A stretch of 64,000 nucleotides of DNA. Origin: DASPJQ01 sp035299065 (GTDB lineage Bacteria; Bacteroidota; Bacteroidia; Flavobacteriales_D; UBA2798). This document shows, piece after piece, positions 1 through 7,073 of this stretch. Within the stretch, counting starts at the first letter, position 1. Every line of letters starts with the position of its first letter. The stretch is taken from the NCBI GenBank assembly GCA_035299065.1, contig DATGXI010000047.1, positions 22,889-86,888 on the forward strand, given 5' to 3'. The notes below the pieces were generated by a model. The model saw nothing but the letters and a program-made list of their open reading frames with translations. It searched no databases and was not told the DNA's origin. The position numbers and the translations under genes were made by a program.

Positions 1-864
1 TGACGTATATATATCGCCCCCACCTTCTTTGTCAAAATAAATATACACTTCGGTTCCTGATGCCGAGGTAGACACCGTGGCTTCGTTATCATCAACATAA
101 TTTCCAAAATTCATCATTTTTGGTTTTGACCATTTTCCTGTTTCATGATCGCGAAATGACAAATAAACATCTTCATAATACCCACCTGTTTCAATCGTAT
201 AGGTTCCGGCATTGCTGCTGTCAGAACGCAATCGCCTTGAGGTGAAATACAAAATATTTTCGTCAAGTGACAATACAGGAGCGTATTCTTCGTCAATGGT
301 ATTTACATCAGGCCCAAGATTACTTATCACAATGTTTGTGTTTGGGTTGGCTACCTGCAGCTTTGCATTTTCGGTCCACTTCTTCCAGCGCTCAATTTCC
401 TTTTTGTCATCAGGCGTTATTTTTGATCCCAATTTCATTCCATACTCTTCATACTTTGCCAACGCTTGATCAAATTTTCCGTTCAGGTGGTAGCACTTAC
501 CAAGGTAAAACAAGGCATCAACAGGCACTTCATCAAAATGGCGGGCATCCATTTTTGTTTTCGATGAAATATGACCAATTGTCAATTCAAAAAACGACAG
601 GGCTTTTCCTTTTTCCACACCTGACAAAAACTGGCATTTACCAGCCATATAATTGATGCGCGGATTATCAGGATAATCTTTGAGCAGGCTTTTCCAAATG
701 CGCAATGACTGGTAGTATAACTTTTCATCAAGAAAGTACTGGCCGGCATCCATTTTTGCTTCATCATCGCCTGTAGCCAATTCTTCATCGGTTGGAATAA
801 CCACTTGTGCATTTGTTTTTGCTATTAAAAACAAAAAGCAGGAAATAAAAAGTAAACGCAACAT
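1..864 (-). CDS. TPR / PD40 beta-propeller envelope protein (partial, C-terminus off the left edge)
   Basis: The frame is open from an ATG at 864 to the first base of the window, giving 288 residues with no stop. Residues 1-18 form a signal peptide ending in a typical TNAQ site. TPR-like helices follow at about residues 30-135 (YYQSLRIWKSLLKDYPDNP and ALFYLGKCYHLNGKFDQAL), then the first blades of a PD40/WD40-like propeller from about residue 165 (EEYAPVLSLDENILYFTSRR and DDNEATVSTSASGTEVYIYF). In Bacteroidota this order usually continues into a carboxypeptidase-regulatory-like domain and an OmpA peptidoglycan-binding domain, but that part lies outside the window. An outer-membrane or periplasmic structural role is inferred from the family. 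It is transcribed away from the DUF5522 gene, with a 72-bp gap. Confidence 0.8.
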   Translation of the reverse strand, partial: MLRLLFISCFLFLIAKTNAQVVIPTDEELATGDDEAKMDAGQYFLDEKLYYQSLRIWKSLLKDYPDNPRINYMAGKCQFLSGVEKGKALSFFELTIGHISSKTKMDARHFDEVPVDALFYLGKCYHLNGKFDQALAKYEEYGMKLGSKITPDDKKEIERWKKWTENAKLQVANPNTNIVISNLGPDVNTIDEEYAPVLSLDENILYFTSRRLRSDSSNAGTYTIETGGYYEDVYLSFRDHETGKWSKPKMMNFGNYVDDNEATVSTSASGTEVYIYFDKEGGGDIYTS

Positions 865-936
865 CAAGGTAGATTTAAGAGGCTGCTAAAATAGACCAAA
901 CAAGTGATTTACACCCATGCTTAAGGGGTCAAAACT

Positions 937-1134
937 TCAATTTTTGTCAAATTTCCCTGTTTTAACATTGTAGTTATATGGACAATGCTTACACCCGTTT
1001 TTGCAGCAATACCCTCGTTTTAACAGGTATTTGGCTGTAAAAATGATGTATCCTTCGGGGGAACGGTAAAAATCGTCAGGGTCTAATTTTGATTTAGGGC
1101 TAAAACTTTCGTCAGGCTGATCCAGGTTGCTCAC
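937..1134 (-). CDS. DUF5522 small cysteine-rich protein
   Basis: A 65-residue soluble protein with a C-terminal cysteine cluster, CC-x3-C-x2-CPYNY, at about residues 43-54. This is the pattern of the DUF5522 family found across Bacteroidota. The cysteines suggest metal or Fe-S binding, but no function is established that I know of. It lies 15 bp downstream of the ferredoxin gene on the same strand, so the two are probably co-transcribed, which fits an Fe-S or redox connection. There is no signal peptide. Confidence 0.7.
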   Translation of the reverse strand: MSNLDQPDESFSPKSKLDPDDFYRSPEGYIIFTAKYLLKRGYCCKNGCKHCPYNYNVKTGKFDKN

Positions 1135-1149
1135 TTTAAAAACACTGGT

Positions 1150-1497
1150 TTACAGGTGCATAAAGTCTTTTTTAGCAAGTAGTTCTTCCTTGCTCTCCCT
1201 AAATCCGGGGTCATCAACACAACAATCAACCGGGCAAACAGCCGCACATTGTGGTTCATCGTGAAAGCCCACACACTCAGTACACTTATCAGAAACTATA
1301 TAATACACGTCCATTGAAACAGGTTCGTGTGATGATTCAGCATTAATTTCATTTCCTTTGGGACTTGAAAGAATGCCTTTAAGTGAGGTACCGTCTGCAA
1401 ACTTCCACTCTGCCCCGCCTTCGTAAATAGCGTTATTGGGGCATTCCGGTTCGCAGGCACCGCAATTAATACATTCATCGGTAATCATTATGGCCAT
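1150..1497 (-). CDS. 4Fe-4S dicluster ferredoxin
   Basis: A 115-residue cytoplasmic electron carrier. The first cluster motif is CINCGACEPECP near residues 9-20. The second is C-x2-C-x8-C-x3-CP (CTEC then CAAVCP) near residues 75-92. Between the two lies an insertion of about 50 residues, and C-terminal helical residues follow the second motif; both are typical of the YfhL/Alv-type bacterial ferredoxins. It is divergent from the acyl-CoA reductase at 1543, sharing a 45-bp promoter region, and this neighbourhood is common in Bacteroidota. An electron-transfer role is well supported by the motifs; the partner is unknown. The gene starts at ATG 1497, and MAIMITDECI is the usual start of the family. 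Confidence 0.9.
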   Translation of the reverse strand: MAIMITDECINCGACEPECPNNAIYEGGAEWKFADGTSLKGILSSPKGNEINAESSHEPVSMDVYYIVSDKCTECVGFHDEPQCAAVCPVDCCVDDPGFRESKEELLAKKDFMHL

Positions 1498-1510
1498 TGC
1501 CTATAAAATT

Positions 1511-1518
1511 TAATTTTG
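1511..1518 (+). promoter_or_regulatory. Candidate Bacteroidota -7 element for the acyl-CoA reductase gene
   Basis: The sequence TAATTTTG matches the Bacteroidota -7 consensus TAnnTTTG exactly and sits 25 bp before the ATG at 1543. I do not see a well-placed TTG -33 element. The ferredoxin gene diverges from the same short gap. Confidence 0.45.
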
Positions 1519-1542
1519 TGCAAATTTAGTGACTAAAAGCAT

Positions 1543-2586
1543 ATGACAGGTAAAGAACGTATAGCAGCATTCGTACAATTAGGCCTTTTTTTAGAACATT
1601 TTGCAGTTGAAAAGGACTGGACAGGATATACTGACGGGGTTTCGCAGGCCGAACATGACGATTTTAACAAAGTAATTGAGGGTGTAAAACACCACAATGG
1701 CTGGTTTACACCCGAAATGGTGCGCAAAGCGTTTGGCGGCATCAGTAAATGGCTAAAAGCCGATGTGCTTGAAACCTGGCTGGCTAAATACCCCGGCACC
1801 GAAAAAAATAAAACCATTGCTCTTATTATGGCGGGCAATATTCCCCTGGTTGGGTTTCACGATGTATTGTGTGTTTTGTTGAGCGGAAACAAGTTAATGG
1901 CCAAATTTTCGGGCGATGATGATGTGCTTATTCCCTTATTGCTAAAATATTTGATTCAGGTTGAGCCCCGTTTTGATGAATATATACGCATAGCTGCCAA
2001 TAAAATGGTGGATTTTGATGCCGTAATAGCTACAGGCAGCAACAATTCAGCCCGGTATTTTGAATCGTATTTTGGAAAATATCCTCACATTATACGTAAA
2101 AACCGCACATCCGTAGCCATACTGAATGGTCATGAAAGTGCAGAAGACCTAAAGGCGTTAGGTCACGATATTTTTGATTTCTATGGCCTGGGATGTCGCA
2201 ACGTGACCAAAATTTATGTGCCCGAAGGGTATAACCTGGATAAATTTTTTGGAGGCATTTTTGATTTCAAAGACATTATTCACCATAAAAAATACGCCAA
2301 TAATTACGATTACCACAAGGCCATTTACCTTATGAATCGTGATTCATTGATTGAAAACGGCTTTTTACTTTTAAAAGAAGACAAATCCCTGTTTTCACCC
2401 GTGGGAGTTTTGCATTATGAATACTACGATGATGTGAAAAAAATTGAAGCAGCGCTTGCTTTAAAAAGCGATGAACTCCAATGTGTGGTTGACAACAAAC
2501 AGGTTCTATTTGGACAAACCCAGCAACCAGGTATTAGCGACTATGCTGATGGCATTGATACCATGAAATTTATTCAATCATTATAA
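1543..2586 (+). CDS. Acyl-CoA reductase (LuxC-like)
   Basis: A 347-residue soluble protein of the LuxC/acyl-CoA reductase family (aldehyde dehydrogenase superfamily), which reduces acyl-CoA or acyl-ACP to the fatty aldehyde with NADPH. The family's AGNIPLVGFHD motif is at about residues 97-107, and the expected catalytic cysteine, Cys218, lies in YGLGCRNVTK. The protein is shorter than LuxC of luminous bacteria (about 480 residues) but normal for the Bacteroidota version. The ATG at 1543 follows a -7 element at 1511-1518. It is divergent from the ferredoxin and ends at a strong terminator (2590-2620). There are no luciferase or fatty-acid reductase partner genes nearby, so bioluminescence is not implied; the in vivo substrate is unknown. 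Confidence 0.85.
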   Translation: MTGKERIAAFVQLGLFLEHFAVEKDWTGYTDGVSQAEHDDFNKVIEGVKHHNGWFTPEMVRKAFGGISKWLKADVLETWLAKYPGTEKNKTIALIMAGNIPLVGFHDVLCVLLSGNKLMAKFSGDDDVLIPLLLKYLIQVEPRFDEYIRIAANKMVDFDAVIATGSNNSARYFESYFGKYPHIIRKNRTSVAILNGHESAEDLKALGHDIFDFYGLGCRNVTKIYVPEGYNLDKFFGGIFDFKDIIHHKKYANNYDYHKAIYLMNRDSLIENGFLLLKEDKSLFSPVGVLHYEYYDDVKKIEAALALKSDELQCVVDNKQVLFGQTQQPGISDYADGIDTMKFIQSL

Positions 2587-2589
2587 AAT

Positions 2590-2620
2590 AAAAAAGCCGC
2601 CTTAAAACAGCGGCTTTTTT
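2590..2620 (+). terminator. Rho-independent terminator after acyl-CoA reductase
   Basis: An A-run, GCCGC, a 9-nt loop, GCGGC and a T-run. The symmetric A/T flanks mean it can also end transcription of the minus-strand gene at 2638-2949. Confidence 0.85.
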
Positions 2621-2637
2621 GCTCAGTAGTTTGATGG

Positions 2638-2949
2638 TTACAGTTTCTTTGAAACAACATCAGTCATATTCTTATCTTTTGCCATTGCTTTAATCAGGTT
2701 TTCAGCGGCTAATTGCACATCTGGTGAAGCTGTTTGCATATCTCTTAATTTAACAGCCAGGTTTGGCGTCAAATCAATTGCCTCGGCACCCTGTGCAGTG
2801 TAGTTTACTACATCCTGGCGGGTAATCGTTGGAATATTGGCTTGTTTTTGAAAGGTATACTTGGTATTTGTGTCAAGGTCTTTTAGTTCACCAAACATGG
2901 TACCAGTTTGCGGGTCTTCTTGTATCTGGGTTATTTTTCCAAATGCCAT
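2638..2949 (-). CDS. Small soluble protein of unknown function
   Basis: 103 residues with no signal peptide or membrane segment. I do not recognise the family. The N-terminus (MAFGKITQIQEDPQTGTMFG, continuing with charged residues) looks like a small beta-barrel and faintly recalls cold-shock-domain starts. The C-terminal half is predicted helical (AVKLRDMQTASPDVQLAAEN). It begins 69 bp from the divergent TPR/SpoIIE gene and ends against the bidirectional terminator at 2590-2620. Codon use and length look like a real gene. Confidence 0.6.
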   Translation of the reverse strand: MAFGKITQIQEDPQTGTMFGELKDLDTNTKYTFQKQANIPTITRQDVVNYTAQGAEAIDLTPNLAVKLRDMQTASPDVQLAAENLIKAMAKDKNMTDVVSKKL

Positions 2950-3018
2950 AGGTCAAAAAATTTTTAAGGGTTAAACAATTTGTTGTACAAGTATACAAAA
3001 TTTTTATCTTTATGCAGC

Positions 3019-5037
3019 ATGCCCCAGAAAAAAAAGCGTTTATTTCTCCTGCCACTTCTTTTACTTCTTGTAAGTATTTATTTTCCGGCAAAGGCCACTG
3101 TTATTGACTCGCTTAAACAGTTGTATGAACAAGAAAAAGACGACAGTTTAAAGGTATTTTACCTGAATGAACTTTCGTATGAGTACGTAGAAGTAAACCC
3201 AACTATGGCCCTTTTCTTTGCAGAAAAAGCAGTAGAATTATCAACTAAAATCAAATCAGATTTTGGCCTCATGCGCAGTTCAGGTCAACTGGGCAATGCA
3301 TACCGAAAACTCTCAAACTACCCCAGGGCCATTGAAGGGTATATTCAATGTGAAAAGCTGGCTGAAAAACTGGGCGATACTGAACGCATAAGGGCTATTA
3401 ACCATAACATAGGCCTTATTTATCATTTAATTGGCCAATATGAAAAGGCTGAGAAATCGCTTTTAAAAGGCATTGACCTTGACCGCAAGGCAAACGATGA
3501 ACCTGGTCTTGCCATTAGTTTAAATTCACTTGGAGCAACCTATCTTGAAGAAAAAAAATACGAAAAAGCCAAAAAAGTTCTACTTGAATCGTGCGATCTT
3601 TTTTTAAAAACAGGAAACCGCGGGCAATCCTGTTCAGCTTACAGAAACCTGGGCATTGTAGAAAAACGCCTGAATAATTTTCCATCAGCCGTTAAACACC
3701 TTGAAAAAGCCGTAGAGTATTACATTCTGGAGGAAAAAAAAGAAAAAGCAGGAGAATGTCTTCGCATTCTGGCTTCATTGCACCATGAATTAAAAAAAAC
3801 CGATAAAGCCATTTTTTACTATGAACAATCTTTGAAACTGGCACCTGAAATTACCCAAAACGAACTTGAAGGAAACAACATTCTTTATTTCATGTCAGAA
3901 GCCTACATGAAAAAAGGAGATAAAGAAAAAGCCTTTCAAACATTGCAACGCGGCTATAAATATTATGAAACTTTTTTTACACGACTTGACAGCATTAAAG
4001 CCCTTGAACGTGAAAAAGCATTTGCTGATGCCGCAACAAAGTACAGCACTGAAAAAACCGAAAAAGAAAATAAAATTCAAAAGCTTACCATTGAGAATGA
4101 AAAAGCAGCCAACTCCCGCAAGCAAATCATTATTTATTCATTTGTTGTTGGCGCAGTATTGCTAATTGGACTTTTGTTTTTTGCAATTCGCAGCAATATA
4201 ATGACCAAACGCGCCAGCACAAAAATACGTGCCCAAAAAGAGCAAATTGAAGTGCAGCGTGATGAGATTGCCGAAAAAAATGCAGAGATCACTTCAAGTA
4301 TTGAATACGCAAAAAGTTTACAGGACGCCATTTTGCCTGATCCCGCCTACATTCAAAAACATTTGCCACACCATTTTATTTTATGGCTCCCGCGTGACAT
4401 TGTGAGTGGTGATTTCTACTGGTTTTTTGAGCAGGACAATAAATTGTTTTTAGCAGCGGCTGACTGTACAGGCCATGGCGTGCCCGGTGCATTCGTGTCA
4501 ATGACCTGCCACAATATTTTAAACCAGGTTGTGATTGACCAGCATGAAGCCGACCCCGGCAGCATCCTGCACAAAGTACACGTTGCCGTAAGTAACGTTT
4601 TCAGGCGTGAGGGCGCATTGTCACAGGCCAATGATGGTATGGACATTGCCCTTGTTTGCATTGATAAAAACCAAAACACCATTTCGTACGCAGGCGCCAT
4701 GAACGAGCTAATACAGGTCTCAGGCAGTGACTTTACCATGTATAAAGCCGATCGCTATGCCATTGGCGGACGTACACCCATGGATCATCATTTTAAAACG
4801 CATTCTATAAGCTACAAAACCGGTGACTGGTTTTACATGTTTAGCGATGGGTATAAGGACCAGTTTGGAGGCGAGCATGGTAAAAAATACATGCATTCAA
4901 ATTTTGTAAACCTGCTTCAAAAAATATCGGTACAAACAGCCGGTGATCAACGCAAAGCTTTGGAGGCTGAATTAACACGGTGGGTAAAGGGATTTGATCG
5001 TATTGATGATGTGTTGGTGATTGGTTTCAGGGCGTAA
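3019..5037 (+). CDS. TPR-containing SpoIIE-type PP2C serine/threonine phosphatase, membrane-anchored
   Basis: About 672 residues. A signal peptide (MPQKKKRLFLLPLLLLLV) leads into six or seven TPR units (residues about 40-320) that would be periplasmic. One membrane helix follows at about 369-392, then a charged coiled coil to about 430, then a cytoplasmic SpoIIE/PP2C domain from about 440 to the end. The PP2C motifs GDFYWF, AAADCTGHGVPGAF, NDGMDIAL and FSDGYKDQFGG are all present, so the metal-binding aspartates are intact. The likely role is to turn an envelope signal into dephosphorylation of a serine/threonine-phosphorylated partner. I chose ATG 3019 because the TTG at 2980 would add 13 residues that spoil the signal peptide. 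A paralogue lies at 44703-46937. Confidence 0.85.
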   Translation: MPQKKKRLFLLPLLLLLVSIYFPAKATVIDSLKQLYEQEKDDSLKVFYLNELSYEYVEVNPTMALFFAEKAVELSTKIKSDFGLMRSSGQLGNAYRKLSNYPRAIEGYIQCEKLAEKLGDTERIRAINHNIGLIYHLIGQYEKAEKSLLKGIDLDRKANDEPGLAISLNSLGATYLEEKKYEKAKKVLLESCDLFLKTGNRGQSCSAYRNLGIVEKRLNNFPSAVKHLEKAVEYYILEEKKEKAGECLRILASLHHELKKTDKAIFYYEQSLKLAPEITQNELEGNNILYFMSEAYMKKGDKEKAFQTLQRGYKYYETFFTRLDSIKALEREKAFADAATKYSTEKTEKENKIQKLTIENEKAANSRKQIIIYSFVVGAVLLIGLLFFAIRSNIMTKRASTKIRAQKEQIEVQRDEIAEKNAEITSSIEYAKSLQDAILPDPAYIQKHLPHHFILWLPRDIVSGDFYWFFEQDNKLFLAAADCTGHGVPGAFVSMTCHNILNQVVIDQHEADPGSILHKVHVAVSNVFRREGALSQANDGMDIALVCIDKNQNTISYAGAMNELIQVSGSDFTMYKADRYAIGGRTPMDHHFKTHSISYKTGDWFYMFSDGYKDQFGGEHGKKYMHSNFVNLLQKISVQTAGDQRKALEAELTRWVKGFDRIDDVLVIGFRA

Positions 5038-5098
5038 GCAGTGGCCGTTTTGAGCCAACAGGGAAATAACAGCAATTGAAAAATAAAACCATAAAAAA

Positions 5099-5617
5099 AT
5101 GAAAACAACAAAATTAGTATTCATGCTATTGATGGCGGTATGCCTTCAGCTAAACGTAGTTGCCCAGGACACCTGGGACCTGGCAACGCTACCTAAAACC
5201 GATGAAGATTTTAAGAAAAGCGAGCAAAAGTTTTTGACCCTTTTAAAATGGATTGAGGACACGCCCATGGATAAGGAAACAGATAAACGCACACAGGTTT
5301 ATGCGTACCTCACAGCATGGGAAATCAATTCACCAACGGTAACCATTTCGGTAAATTCAACATTTATTGATTTTCATAAAAAAAACAGCGCTCTGCTTAT
5401 TTATTTTATGGGTGGTTGGTCACGGTATTGCCTTGAAAATAATTATTCAAAAGACCTTGTAAAGTCAAATCTTGCAGGCTTGCGCTGCGCCCTTGGCGTA
5501 TACAACAAAGGCATTGGTTTTAAACAAGACAAGTTTATGGATAAGATAAAAAAGATGGAAGATGCCGGAGAACTTGAAGCATGGGTGACTGAAGAAGTGA
5601 GTAAACAAAAAAAATAA
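5099..5617 (+). CDS. Secreted protein of unknown function
   Basis: 172 residues with a clear signal peptide (MKTTKLVFMLLMAVCLQLNV, cleavage after VVAQ). The mature part is mixed alpha/beta, rich in lysine and tryptophan, with no motif that I can name. The segment LIYFMGGWSRYCLENNY resembles proteins that carry an interior hydrophobic helix. It lies 61 bp after the SpoIIE-type gene on the same strand and may be read with it. The repeat element at 5633-5799 follows directly. Confidence 0.6.
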   Translation: MKTTKLVFMLLMAVCLQLNVVAQDTWDLATLPKTDEDFKKSEQKFLTLLKWIEDTPMDKETDKRTQVYAYLTAWEINSPTVTISVNSTFIDFHKKNSALLIYFMGGWSRYCLENNYSKDLVKSNLAGLRCALGVYNKGIGFKQDKFMDKIKKMEDAGELEAWVTEEVSKQKK

Positions 5618-5632
5618 AGTTCATAAAAATCG

Positions 5633-5799
5633 GGCTGCCTCCCTTCGCAAAAAATTTGAATTCGAAATTCGGGATTCAAAATTGCTCAGGGCCGGGCTTT
5701 CGGCTGTAGTCCTCATAAAAATCAAAAAACCTTTCCTGAGGAACGAAGGATCTGCTTTTTTGATTTTTACTCCGGGCTACTTGCCTCAATCCCTGGCAG
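5633..5799 (+). repeat. Modular structured repeat, copy 1 (R1)
   Basis: The left module runs GGCTGCC, TTCGCAAA, a GAATTC-rich stretch, AATTGCTCAGG (5680-5690) and CCGGGCT, ending in TAGTCCTC. The centre is a 14-bp perfect inverted repeat (5716-5729 with 5756-5769) around a 26-nt loop. The right module is CCGGGCTA followed by ATCCCTGGCAG. The same left and right modules, with a different centre, occur inverted at 47058-47202. It contains no gene. Confidence 0.75.
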
Positions 5800-5876
5800 A
5801 GTTTGAAACTTTGCCTAACCTTAAAAATAAATGATAAAGCAGAAAATGAACATACGCTTGTGCTGTAACTTTTCGA

Positions 5877-5884
5877 TATTTTTG
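5877..5884 (+). promoter_or_regulatory. Candidate -7 promoter element
   Basis: TATTTTTG matches TAnnTTTG exactly, 12 bp before the ATG at 5897. A TTG lies at 5858-5860, closer than the usual -33 spacing. Transcription would start within a few bases of the start codon. Confidence 0.45.
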
Positions 5885-5896
5885 CGTTAATCAAGA

Positions 5897-6448
5897 ATGC
5901 AAACCAGAAACTGCCTGATTTTACTCTTTTTTCTGATCGACATAAATTTAAAATCCCAGGTTCCTGAACCACGTTTATTTTATAATCTTGTAACTATCCC
6001 GAATGATGAAGGTGAATCATGGTATTGGCTTGATATCATATTACTTTCTGAAAATCACGTTTTCCATTTTTCATTGGTCAATGAGGAAAACAACTGCCAT
6101 TGTTATTATAACGGATCAAAACCAGTCAAAAACAACCTGAAATATGCCTTAAAAATGATCAAAAAAAGGAAGCTTGGTGTTGAATCAAATCAATACTTCA
6201 ACCTTATAGAATCATCTAATTCGATACGAATTAAGACTTCCATCGACTCTAATGCTATTGACACAAGCCAAACCGGAAAAATGTTTTTAACTGAAAAAAA
6301 TCTTGTGCTTGTTGAAACTACAAAATATATGGGCAATAATAAAGTTGTTTATTCCGATAAAAACGGGGTATTTGGTACCCATGTTTATGAAGAGTTTTCA
6401 CGAAGGAAAACAAAAAAATGGTTTAAACAAATCGAAAAAACACTTTAA
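5897..6448 (+). CDS. Secreted protein of unknown function
   Basis: 183 residues. The N-terminus (MQTRNCLILLFFLIDINLKS) acts as a signal peptide. The rest is predicted beta-rich with a short CHCYYNG segment and a lysine-rich C-terminus (RRKTKKWFKQIEKTL). I recognise no domain. The gene looks AT-richer than its neighbours and lies right after a repeat element, so it may be a lineage-specific acquisition. Its stop is 1 bp from the stop of the convergent rsmG gene. Confidence 0.55.
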   Translation: MQTRNCLILLFFLIDINLKSQVPEPRLFYNLVTIPNDEGESWYWLDIILLSENHVFHFSLVNEENNCHCYYNGSKPVKNNLKYALKMIKKRKLGVESNQYFNLIESSNSIRIKTSIDSNAIDTSQTGKMFLTEKNLVLVETTKYMGNNKVVYSDKNGVFGTHVYEEFSRRKTKKWFKQIEKTL

Positions 6449-6449
6449 A

Positions 6450-7073
6450 TCAAACACACTTCACCCAAACCACCTTCTTGGTCTCAAAAAACTCCTCTTC
6501 AAAAAATTCTGAAATGTTGTACTCCTTGTGAAAATTGCGTAATCCTTCTAATTCCGCTGTCAGATCGCCACCTTTTAAATACAAAATGCCATTTGGCAAA
6601 GGATGCACGCTTTTTTCTTTGAATTTACCCCAAGCCCATTGCATAAACTCGGGCATGGTGGTTACCGCACGGCTTACAACAAAATCAAACTTGTGTTTAA
6701 TTTTTTCGGCCCGTTCATGTATGCCGGTTACGTTGGTTAAACCAAGTTCAACTGCCACATTGTTTACCACAGTTATTTTTTTACCAATTGAATCAACCAG
6801 GGTAAATTTGGTTTCCGGGAACATAATGGCCAATGGAATGCCTGGGAATCCGCCTCCCGTGCCAATGTCCAGCACTTCGGCCCCGGGATTAAACCGCATA
6901 ACCTTTGTAATGGCCAATGAGTGCAATACGTGACGCTCGTAAAAATTGTCCATGTCCTTACGGCTTATCACGTTTATTTTACTGTTCCAGTCTTCATAAC
7001 TGGTTTTGCATTGCTTAAACTGCGCAACCTGCGTTTCTGTTAACTTGGGAAAATATTTCAGAATAATATCCAT
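6450..7073 (-). CDS. rsmG: 16S rRNA (guanine-527-N7)-methyltransferase RsmG
   Basis: 207 residues. RsmG uses S-adenosylmethionine to make m7G527 in 16S rRNA. Visible features are the N-terminal helices, NVISRKD and ERHVLHSLAI before the SAM-binding loop (LDIGTGGGFPGIPLAI), and the VSRAVTTM motif. All are characteristic of GidB/RsmG. The ATG at 7073 shares one base with the stop of mpl (TGATG), so the two are translationally coupled; a TTG one codon earlier is an alternative start. A full-length, ordinary member of the family. Confidence 0.95.
   Translation of the reverse strand: MDIILKYFPKLTETQVAQFKQCKTSYEDWNSKINVISRKDMDNFYERHVLHSLAITKVMRFNPGAEVLDIGTGGGFPGIPLAIMFPETKFTLVDSIGKKITVVNNVAVELGLTNVTGIHERAEKIKHKFDFVVSRAVTTMPEFMQWAWGKFKEKSVHPLPNGILYLKGGDLTAELEGLRNFHKEYNISEFFEEEFFETKKVVWVKCV

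Noticed and set aside
212..812. Plus- and minus-strand ORFs at the left edge
   Set aside because: They overlap the real minus-strand TPR/PD40 reading frame, which has a signal peptide and recognisable domains.
1543..2586. Part of a bioluminescence (lux) system
   Set aside because: There is no luxAB, luxD or luxE nearby; the LuxC-like family is widespread in non-luminous Bacteroidota.
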